Source of the DNA: Blautia sp.
Lineage (GTDB): Bacteria; Bacillota; Clostridia; Lachnospirales; Lachnospiraceae
Reading direction: 5' to 3'
Length of the DNA stretch: 64,000 nt
NCBI GenBank assembly: GCA_017459635.1
Contig: JAFUCO010000069.1
Coordinates: forward strand, 1 to 64,000
Shown here: positions 9,135-16,568 of the stretch, in pieces
Layout: each line of letters begins with the position of its first letter
Numbering within the stretch: position 1 is the first letter of the stretch
The notes under the pieces: generated by a model
The model's input: only the letters and a program-made list of their open reading frames with translations
What the model was told of the DNA's origin: nothing
Databases searched by the model: none
Program-made: the position numbers and the translations under genes

Positions 9135-9277
9135 TGTCACAATATCCTTCCCTTTTTTTCGTAATCCCACACACCAGGATGCAGTGTGTGTTAGTGTTCG
9201 AGTCCGCTTGTATCACTTACACCATGAATGTCACAGAGCTCATTTTGATATCCTCTTAAAAACATTCTGAGAAACAC

Positions 9278-10354
9278 TTATCTTCCCGGTTCTAATTTGC
9301 CAAGCAGCCGGTTCCAGCCGGATACCTCCATCAGCTTTTTAAGGATAACGGCAAATACCAGGTCTGCTATCAGGACGAAACCAAGTGTCATAAATGCATA
9401 TTTAAAAGAATACACAAAATCATGCAGGAATCCCGCGCGGATCAGAAATGTATGGGACATATAGATCACAGCCGAATACTTTCCAAGCACTGCGAGCACG
9501 TTTCTCAGATACTTTATTTTTGAGACATAATCCATCACGATAAGCATCATCAGCGGTGCAAACAATGCCGTGATGAAGTACGTGTTGAGCCCGCTGTGAT
9601 CATAAAGCAGATGATAAACAAGCAGCAGGCATATGAGAATCACCGCTTCAACTATCCTGCCCCCGACTGAGGCAAAGCGGCTGCTTATCGTTTCTACCAC
9701 CCTGTAACGGCGCAGATAAGCTCCGGTGATACCGGTGAGAATGCAGTACTGGAATATATATGTGACTCCTTCCTGATGGAATGCTGTAAACAGCCACAGG
9801 AAAATAAGCAGTCCGGTTTCAGCATGATACTTTTCAGACCCTTTAAACAGCAGCACAGCAAGCGGGACGGCAAAGATGATAAGGTGAGCTGCTGCCATGT
9901 ACCACCAGGTAGGATTCATCATGCCTGCTCCCACCAGGTTTGAAAGCCCCAGCATGTCGAGGAACATATTGTAGATAATATATATCCTGTCCTCGCCGTA
10001 TACGCTGGTAAGAAGAGCGCCTATGCTGCGGGTGTCGATCACCATTATGACCAGCCCGACAATGTAAACCGGAATAAACGTTCCAAGAAGCCCTGTCTCT
10101 CTCCTTATCACGACCCGCCTCACATCCATGTCCTTTTCCATCGATGCTGCTATCCCGTAGCCTGACAGGAGCGCAAATACAAAGATGCTGCAGGCGCCGT
10201 ATTTTGTAATGATCCCTGTCACGGAGGGAATCAAGTATGCCTGTGCAGAAGGTGCGCCGCTCATGAACGTATCATAGAAGACGTGGTGAAATAGCAGCAT
10301 CAGGATTATTATGCCCTTCAGAATATTGGTGTCAGACTTCTTAAAAGTACCCAT
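9278..10354 (-). CDS. Acyltransferase family 3 membrane protein (likely O-acetyltransferase)
   Basis: This 358-residue protein has about ten membrane segments and the acyltransferase-3 hallmarks: an N-terminal LKGIIILMLLFHHVF stretch, where the family's catalytic His follows the first helix, and later the LSGYGIAASMEKD motif. Such proteins transfer acyl groups, usually acetyl, to exported sugars or lipids at the membrane. In this locus the expected job is O-acylation of the surface polysaccharide. GGAG lies six bases before the ATG. It sits between the 537-residue membrane protein and family B copy 1, breaking the two B-A pairs apart. Confidence 0.88.
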   Translation of the reverse strand: MGTFKKSDTNILKGIIILMLLFHHVFYDTFMSGAPSAQAYLIPSVTGIITKYGACSIFVFALLSGYGIAASMEKDMDVRRVVIRRETGLLGTFIPVYIVGLVIMVIDTRSIGALLTSVYGEDRIYIIYNMFLDMLGLSNLVGAGMMNPTWWYMAAAHLIIFAVPLAVLLFKGSEKYHAETGLLIFLWLFTAFHQEGVTYIFQYCILTGITGAYLRRYRVVETISSRFASVGGRIVEAVILICLLLVYHLLYDHSGLNTYFITALFAPLMMLIVMDYVSKIKYLRNVLAVLGKYSAVIYMSHTFLIRAGFLHDFVYSFKYAFMTLGFVLIADLVFAVILKKLMEVSGWNRLLGKLEPGR

Positions 10355-10478
10355 TATCCACTCCTATTTATAAACTTCTGTCAGTACAGAACGCCGGCAT
10401 GCTGTCAGCTCTGATCTGTCCTGGCTTTTTCATGTACTGTTTTTGAAAGCCAAAGTTATGGCAATTGCAGTTATTTAC

Positions 10479-10612
10479 TTTGTATCTGTTCAGAACACGT
10501 TCTGAACAGATACAAAGCAGGCGATGCTCCGCATGCAAAATCGCCCGTTGCCTGCTAAATCTACGTTTTCGTACGCCCTCAGCAGCAAGTGCTTCGGGCT
10601 GTTCTGAACATT
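10479..10612. repeat. Palindromic intergenic element with 18-bp perfect dyad
   Basis: 10479-10496 and 10499-10516 are perfect 18-bp inverted repeats (TTTGTATCTGTTCAGAAC and its complement) around two bases. A second imperfect stem follows (GCAGGCGAT at 10517 with ATCGCCCGTTGCCTGC near 10541-10556), and GTTCTGAACA returns near 10602-10611. It lies just downstream of the 537-residue membrane protein gene. No gene is seen in the 262-bp gap 10355-10616. Confidence 0.8.
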
Positions 10613-10616
10613 TACT

Positions 10617-12230
10617 TTACTTTTTTATATAAACAAGAAACAGGTCATCCTCATGGATAAGCTCATGCCCGCTGTCTTTCAGCATTTCTTCCCATACTTC
10701 TTTTTTCTCATCCCACTCTCTAGTCCTGTAGATGACGTATCTGGCGTTTTCGTTCAGGACTTCATCACTCAGTGAGTTTATGCCGGCTCCGTCCGGAAGG
10801 GCCATGTAATAATTGTCGATCTCGCCATAATGGGCGATGGTGTTGTCCCACTCGGTATTTTCAGGAGAAATGTCAAAGACCCCGCTCAGGACTTCTTTCT
10901 CCTCCAGTATGGAAGCCGTAGTTTCGATGCTGGTATTTCTTTCCTCGGTGTTTCCTGCAAAATAAGTCCAGATTGTACCAATGCCAAGAACCGTCATGAA
11001 AACCACAAAAAGCCGTGTAAATGTAAAGTTCCTGGGCTCAGCTCCTTCTTTCCAGTCTCCCATAGCGATCAGCAGCAGTGCCATAAGAAAGCCTGTGTTG
11101 ATGCCGCGGCAGAGAGTCCAGTACTGTCCTGTATAGAGTGCACAGTATCCCAGCAGGAAGCCGGCAATCAGGAAGATGGCCAGGAAGCAGTTCCCGCTTA
11201 TCACTTCTTCAAAGACGATCTCGCTCCTCATCTTTATTTTATAGTGAATAGATTTAATGAAAATTATGACTGACCAGATAAGAATGACATCATAGATGAT
11301 CATAAACCACTGGACTATGCTGATATCGCAATGTACAAGTTCATATATTCCGGCCGACTGAAGGTTTCTGAACATCCCCGCGAACAACGCGCACAGGCCC
11401 ATGTAGATGCCCTGGGTCTTTGCGATGGTTATAAGGCTTCCTATGGTAGATACCGTGTACGGGGCTATGTACATTGCAGTGGTCTTGTAGGATATAAGTG
11501 CATAGGCAAGTGTGAAAACGAAGCTTATGAGTATCCTTGCCCATGCGGGAAGTCCCTTGAGCATGAACCAGACTATCGGCAGCGCCGCCAGCGCAAATAT
11601 CATGTAAAGGTTGACTGCATAGAATAAGAAGGCAAGTATTACAAGATAGATGATGATATGCCTGATCTTTATCTCTTTAAGTGCCGGGGCATGATCACGT
11701 ACATAGAGTATGATGCCCGCCAGTATTATGCCGACCGCATATCTCAGCCCCTCTGACATTGCAGTCATGGAAAAGCCTATCGTGATGAAAGAACATGCAT
11801 ACAGGCCGTATATCCATTTAAGCTGTTTTCTGTCCGGGCGGGCCAGGAGGCAGAAAATGAATCCCGCGATAGAAAGAAACAGGATGTTGGCGTATGTCAT
11901 TGAAAACATATGCCATCCGAATACCATCCCGAATATTACATATGGGATAAGCGGAGCGATGCCCCAGGCTCCGATAGTTCCGACAGGGGCATGCGTACCG
12001 TTATAGCCGTAATATCCCAGCGGTTTTCCGGTCGTGAGCAGGGCATTGATCTGGCTCCACCAGCTCACCTCATCATTCATGACCGGGAGCGTTTTGAAAA
12101 AGCGCAGCCTGTAGCCGTTCACGTAGAAAAGCAGCTGATTAATGATAAAAGGATAGATCAGGAAAAGAGCATACAAAATATAACGCTGCTTCTCATTTTT
12201 AAATGAGTTACCTGTTCTCTTCTGCTTCAT
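10617..12230 (-). CDS. Large polytopic membrane protein, GT-C-like, unknown function
   Basis: This 537-residue protein has about eleven membrane segments and an extracytoplasmic C-terminal tail of about 120 residues (residues about 415-537). The first loop has PVMNDEVSWWSQINALLTTGKPLGYYGYNGTH, an acidic motif in the position where GT-C glycosyltransferases place their catalytic acidic residue. The ATG at 12230 has AAGGAAG upstream and is preferred over one at 12296. It lies between family A copy 2 and the acyltransferase. A membrane glycosyltransferase that builds or decorates the polysaccharide outside the cell is plausible but unproved; a polymerase or flippase cannot be excluded. Confidence 0.7.
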   Translation of the reverse strand: MKQKRTGNSFKNEKQRYILYALFLIYPFIINQLLFYVNGYRLRFFKTLPVMNDEVSWWSQINALLTTGKPLGYYGYNGTHAPVGTIGAWGIAPLIPYVIFGMVFGWHMFSMTYANILFLSIAGFIFCLLARPDRKQLKWIYGLYACSFITIGFSMTAMSEGLRYAVGIILAGIILYVRDHAPALKEIKIRHIIIYLVILAFLFYAVNLYMIFALAALPIVWFMLKGLPAWARILISFVFTLAYALISYKTTAMYIAPYTVSTIGSLITIAKTQGIYMGLCALFAGMFRNLQSAGIYELVHCDISIVQWFMIIYDVILIWSVIIFIKSIHYKIKMRSEIVFEEVISGNCFLAIFLIAGFLLGYCALYTGQYWTLCRGINTGFLMALLLIAMGDWKEGAEPRNFTFTRLFVVFMTVLGIGTIWTYFAGNTEERNTSIETTASILEEKEVLSGVFDISPENTEWDNTIAHYGEIDNYYMALPDGAGINSLSDEVLNENARYVIYRTREWDEKKEVWEEMLKDSGHELIHEDDLFLVYIKK

Positions 12231-12316
12231 GGTTTCTTCCTTTCTCTTTTTATTATCAGTTTCAATCACCATCCCGGCACAGCAGCATATGCACATGCCA
12301 GTTTAAACGTATTTTT

Positions 12317-12430
12317 TGAGACACGCAGGAAATATATCTAAGGTTCTCAGAGTGTCTTGAGACACATAAGAAACATACCTCAGGATTCTCGAGTGTTTCA
12401 GGACATATAGAAAACATGTCTCAGGCTCTT
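12317..12430. repeat. Tandem repeat, unit about 41 bp, three diverged copies
   Basis: Copies start at about 12317, 12358 and 12399, sharing TGAGACACRYAGGAAA, ATCTMAGG and TTCTCAGAGTG blocks. The array begins at the stop codon of the family A copy 2 gene. GTGTC-TTGA-GACAC at a unit junction is itself a small dyad. Confidence 0.7.
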
Positions 12431-12431
12431 C

Positions 12432-13613
12432 TTAAATATAGAAATAATTGCCCTTCATCAGCCAGTAATAGTAATACAGTCCGCATCCCAGATGCAGCAG
12501 CATCAGGATAGTGCCGATAATGCGGTAAAGCCTTTCACTGCCGGCGTTTTTATTTCCCTGCTTCTTTTCCGTAAGGTCCGAAATTAACATCGGGACGGTA
12601 TAGAGGAACAGAAAGTACGCGTACAGCATCATTCCCCACAGAAAGCTTCCTGCGCCTTCTCTGGCTCCGCCTTCGACGAACAGCATTGCTTCGATAAGTG
12701 CTATGTCATATCCGGCTATCACCGCGGCTGTGTCTCTTCGGAGTCTGCGGCGGTTATGCCATAAGACGATGGCAGGAAATGCCAGCCCGCTTATAAACTT
12801 CATGATAAAAAACAGAATTCCTTCGCTGAAAAAGAATCCTGAAAGACCGAAGATGATCCTGTATGGCTCTCCCTCTGCCTGAGTGGCAAGCAGATAATAC
12901 TGCACGAAAAGAAGTATTAAAGACGGGATAAGCAGTGCTCCCATCAACACGGCAGTTTTTATATCTGTTTTCTTCTTTATAATATCAAACAGCAGAAATC
13001 CGGTAAGGGCTGTTGCGAATACCATTATGAAGCCGGTCTTCATCAGTGTTGCGAGAAAAGTCATCACACAGGTGAGTATCCAGTACTTCCATGCTATCCT
13101 TTTTTCCTCACTGTATATCCTGAATAAGTCGACGAAATAGTACATGGCCGGAAGGGCAAACGCACGCATGGCTATATATGAGATATTCTGCCAGGGCTGC
13201 GTCACGATCGATCCGTTAAAAAAACGGGGGAACAGAACAGGAACCGCTATCCCTGTCAAAAACAGAAGCCCAAATGAGAGCAGCCTTGCTGCCGGCATCT
13301 TAAATCCGAAATGTCTGTGGATGAAAAGGCACCCGTAAGCCCAGGTAAAGCCCATCAGCAGCCCTTCGAACAGTCCGACTGAATACAGCATATAACCTGT
13401 CTTCTCAAGCAGCAGTCTTATAAAGGCAAGAAGCACCGAGGCAGGCCTGGTTGTAAGCGCCATATTTATTATGGTCGGCAGGTCACTTATGTATTCACCG
13501 TTGTGCATTATCGCCTGACGGTAAAACACAAAGGAAAAAAAGGCGGCCATAATGAGCGATGCAAGAATTATGATGATGTAATCTTTTATTTTTCTCGTTT
13601 TCTCGATATTCAT
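12432..13613 (-). CDS. Polytopic membrane protein, family A copy 2
   Basis: This 393-residue polytopic protein is closely similar to 6599-7777. It shares the start MNIEKTRKIKDY versus MKTDKIRRIKDN, SFVFYRQAIMHNGEYISDLP, NGSIVTQPWQNISYIAMRAFALPAMYYF, EKRIAWKYWILTC, LMKTGFIMVF, an EAMLFVEGG-GSFLWGMM stretch and the C-terminal YYYYWLMKGNYFYI. The ATG at 13613 has AGGGA upstream and aligns with the paralogue's start, so it is chosen over 13640. It follows family B copy 2 at about 105 bp and is followed by a 41-bp tandem repeat. Function not recognised. Confidence 0.8.
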   Translation of the reverse strand: MNIEKTRKIKDYIIIILASLIMAAFFSFVFYRQAIMHNGEYISDLPTIINMALTTRPASVLLAFIRLLLEKTGYMLYSVGLFEGLLMGFTWAYGCLFIHRHFGFKMPAARLLSFGLLFLTGIAVPVLFPRFFNGSIVTQPWQNISYIAMRAFALPAMYYFVDLFRIYSEEKRIAWKYWILTCVMTFLATLMKTGFIMVFATALTGFLLFDIIKKKTDIKTAVLMGALLIPSLILLFVQYYLLATQAEGEPYRIIFGLSGFFFSEGILFFIMKFISGLAFPAIVLWHNRRRLRRDTAAVIAGYDIALIEAMLFVEGGAREGAGSFLWGMMLYAYFLFLYTVPMLISDLTEKKQGNKNAGSERLYRIIGTILMLLHLGCGLYYYYWLMKGNYFYI

Positions 13614-13719
13614 AACGTTCCCTGTGCGTTTCAAGATCAAAGTCCGGACTGCGCCTGCGCATCAAAAAACATATCACCTGCGCTGTCCCGGCATCCGTCA
13701 TATCTTTGTTCGGGATAGA

Positions 13720-14922
13720 TCAGATATAGTACCATTCTCCATGACAGATTTTTATAAAGTAGACAAGTCCTGTCATCAGGTGACAGGCCATGAGGATAAA
13801 CCCGCAGATGATGTATGCCCTGCGTACGGCTGTCCTCCCTGCGCCGCCGCTTCTGTACTCATTAAAATCACGGATGAACATGGGCACGCAGTACATGAAC
13901 AGGATGTATCCCATTATCTCGACGCCCCACATAAAATTGCCGTGAGTCATCCGCATCCCGCTTTCCATGATGAACATGCCTTCCATCACAGCCCAGAAAT
14001 AGCCCCAGGCTGCTATGCCGGCGCCGTTTATGAGGCGTCTGCGGTTGTAAATATATACCATGACCGGAAACGGCAGGGCGGTCAGGAATTTCATTAAGAA
14101 GATGAGCATGCCTTCACTGAAGAAAAAGATCGAAGGCGCAAAAATGATACCGTTCTCTTCATTGAACAGCAGAAGTGCCTGTATCGGAAGGACAGCTGCT
14201 GCCGGAAGAACCACCGTTCCCAGAATAAATTCGTTTTTAAAGGTATTTCTTTTCCCGAAAAAATCTATCAGCAGAAATACCAGAAGTGCCGGAGCAAATC
14301 CCATAAGGAAATTCGGCTTGACCACCGTGGACAGCACCAGACAGATGCAGGTGCAGATCCAGTACTTCCATGAGATCCGCTTCTCATTTTTATATATTTC
14401 GTGCAGCCTTGCAAAAGCACACATTGTGAGTACTGCAAAAGGCCTCATAAAATTATAGGTTATGTTATGCCACGGCTGTGACAATAACGATCCCATATAG
14501 TATCGGGGAAACAGGACCGGAATGTAAATGTGCGTGAGCATAAGAAGCCCGAATGCGATGGCCATACTCGTCCATTTGCTGAGCGGAAAGAGCCTCCTTA
14601 CAGTAAAGGTGGTGCACAGAAACGCGGCTCCCACCGTAAGGCCGTCAAGAAGGCCGATAGAATAGTTGAGATAATGTGTCCCGGTATAGATCCATTTTAT
14701 GAGAAGGAACACTATGGAATAATTATCCTGTGTAAGGGCATAGGATATGTGTGAGGGCAGATCGCTTCCGTACGAGCCTTCAATATTAAGTGTCTGCATG
14801 TAAAAAAGGATCGATGTAAGGACAGACAGAAGGATCGCGCTAAGGACAATTATATAATTGTCCCTCCAGCGGTCCTCATCGATCATTCCGGTTTTAGTTT
14901 TGATCTTCTCTGCAAAATCCAT
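13720..14922 (-). CDS. Polytopic membrane protein, family B copy 2
   Basis: This 400-residue polytopic protein is closely similar to 7935-9134. Shared stretches include EDRWRDNYIIVLSA, GSYGSDLPSHISYAL, MGSLLSQPWHNITYNFMRPFAVLTM, EKRISWKYWICTC, VKPNFLMGFAPALLVFLLID, FGKRNTFKNEFILG and HGNFMWGVEIMGY. An AGAGGGA lies upstream of the ATG. It is the first of the four paralogous genes in transcription order and starts about 200 bp after the DUF2142-like gene, across a 13-bp minisatellite. The strong conservation of SDLPxHI and QPWHNxxYxxMR across all four copies suggests an active site rather than a structural role. Confidence 0.8.
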   Translation of the reverse strand: MDFAEKIKTKTGMIDEDRWRDNYIIVLSAILLSVLTSILFYMQTLNIEGSYGSDLPSHISYALTQDNYSIVFLLIKWIYTGTHYLNYSIGLLDGLTVGAAFLCTTFTVRRLFPLSKWTSMAIAFGLLMLTHIYIPVLFPRYYMGSLLSQPWHNITYNFMRPFAVLTMCAFARLHEIYKNEKRISWKYWICTCICLVLSTVVKPNFLMGFAPALLVFLLIDFFGKRNTFKNEFILGTVVLPAAAVLPIQALLLFNEENGIIFAPSIFFFSEGMLIFLMKFLTALPFPVMVYIYNRRRLINGAGIAAWGYFWAVMEGMFIMESGMRMTHGNFMWGVEIMGYILFMYCVPMFIRDFNEYRSGGAGRTAVRRAYIICGFILMACHLMTGLVYFIKICHGEWYYI

Positions 14923-15023
14923 GACTTAAGCGTTCCCTCTCCCCAGTGTTTCTGTCCATTTATTCATCCGTTTGAGCGGTGAATTTGACCCGTCTGTTTA
15001 CTCAGTACATTTATTCAGTATTG

Positions 15024-15114
15024 TTTTATCTGTCTGTCTTATCCGTATGTTTTATCTGTCTGTTTTATCTGTCTATTTTATCTGTCTGTTTTATCCGTCC
15101 GTTTTACCGGTATG
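15024..15114. repeat. 13-bp minisatellite, seven units
   Basis: Seven head-to-tail copies of TTTTATCTGTCTG, with minor variants, fill most of the 200-bp gap between the DUF2142-like gene and family B copy 2. Degenerate copies extend to about 14990. Confidence 0.9.
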
Positions 15115-15122
15115 TGTGCAGT

Positions 15123-16562
15123 TTAAAAATCCCACCCTGCTGCCGGCAGGACCAGCCGGAAATAGCTGATAATGGTATTGATAACCCAGATTCCGGCGAT
15201 CAGCCAGTAAATAATGCTTCTGATTTTTTCATTCTTTACTGTTTTTCCGAGTATCCACCCGTAACCGGTAGTTACGAAATACATTACCGCGATAGATGAG
15301 GATATCATGTACCGTCCCTGTGCCTGCAGGTCATTGTAGTACGAATATACAAACAGCAGGATAAACGGTATCACCATTCCGGCCGCCATGAAAAAGTTGT
15401 ACACTCCGCGGCTGTGAAGTCCCCGGTAGGTAACGGTCTGTCTGACGCGGCTTATGTTCCCGTCCGGATAACGGGTGACCGACACATCCCGCGTCTTCCA
15501 CCTGAAGTTTTCACGGAACGGCACAAATACAAACACAAATCCGGCAAAGACAAACAGGATATACACCTTGTACATCCATTCTTCCATAAAGATGGTATAG
15601 TGGCCGAACGCGCAGATAAAGCTGTACAATGACATAATAAACCAGTTGTGCGGCCAGCCTCCCGCCTGGTAGAGAAGCATGTCCTTATAGGACATTCCCT
15701 CTTTCTCGGGGGTCCAGTGAATAGAAGGCTTCAGTTCATCAATGGCGTACATCTCGCCGGATATCTTTGTCGCTTTAAGCCCGAAAATATCCCCGTCATA
15801 CAGGATTCCGTTCCGAATAAATGTCCACAGCGCTATCACCATCACTATCGCGGCGATAAAAAGCCCGCTTTTCAGCATCTGCAGGGCTCTTTCCTTAAGG
15901 CTTCCATTCTCATCATCGAGCAGATGGCTCACAAGGTAAAAGAAAAAGCTCATAAGCACCCAGCCGTAGGCATTATAGTACGATAAAAGACAGAAGCCCA
16001 TGCCGACCGCAAGGATGATGTTGTTCCTGCGGGTCCAGCCCTCGTCAAGATATCTTGTCCAGGCATACAGTATCACGGCGGTGGTAAAGATAGCCATTGA
16101 ATCGTTGTTCACATATGTCCCGACGAAAAGAAGCTCCGGCAGAAACATGACAAGGCAGTTCATCAGCCATCTCCGGCTGTCCTTAAACAGCCTCCCGGTT
16201 ATCTTCGGAACCAGGGCTGCCGTAGCAGTGGTGAACACAACTCCCGTAAACCTTGCGGCACAGATCAGTACCTTGTCCGCAGTCGAAAATATGGCCGCTA
16301 TCTTCATGAACAGCGCTGAGATGATGTACGAGAGCATAGGGTAAAAGGCATACGAAATGCCCCAGAGTTCATTCCGGACCTCCGGGTCATAGCCGTTCGG
16401 AAGGCGGCCATGATCGTAGATGTATTTCGGGATCATAAACCGCATGTTTTCATCCGGGCCGGCCGGCGGCTGGTTTGCAAGTGACCACGCAAAGGTCAGT
16501 GCAAATACCAGTCCGACGAAGCCTATATACACATATTTTTCAATGTGTCCTTTTTTTTCCAT
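15123..16562 (-). CDS. DUF2142/GT-C-like membrane glycosyltransferase
   Basis: This 479-residue protein has about eleven membrane segments. It shows the layout of DUF2142/GT-C proteins: an N-terminal NQPPAGPDENMRFMIPKYIYDHG loop with the acidic PxxPDE motif, a GTYVNNDSMAIFTTA stretch, and a C-terminal DLQAQGRYMISS motif (usually QGRY in the family). Such enzymes use polyprenyl-phosphate sugars outside the membrane. It begins six bases after the stop of the 839-residue glycosyltransferase and is therefore in the same operon. It probably adds side-chain residues to the exported polymer or its lipid-linked precursor; the sugar is unknown. Confidence 0.8.
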   Translation of the reverse strand: MEKKGHIEKYVYIGFVGLVFALTFAWSLANQPPAGPDENMRFMIPKYIYDHGRLPNGYDPEVRNELWGISYAFYPMLSYIISALFMKIAAIFSTADKVLICAARFTGVVFTTATAALVPKITGRLFKDSRRWLMNCLVMFLPELLFVGTYVNNDSMAIFTTAVILYAWTRYLDEGWTRRNNIILAVGMGFCLLSYYNAYGWVLMSFFFYLVSHLLDDENGSLKERALQMLKSGLFIAAIVMVIALWTFIRNGILYDGDIFGLKATKISGEMYAIDELKPSIHWTPEKEGMSYKDMLLYQAGGWPHNWFIMSLYSFICAFGHYTIFMEEWMYKVYILFVFAGFVFVFVPFRENFRWKTRDVSVTRYPDGNISRVRQTVTYRGLHSRGVYNFFMAAGMVIPFILLFVYSYYNDLQAQGRYMISSSIAVMYFVTTGYGWILGKTVKNEKIRSIIYWLIAGIWVINTIISYFRLVLPAAGWDF

Positions 16563-16568
16563 ATAATG

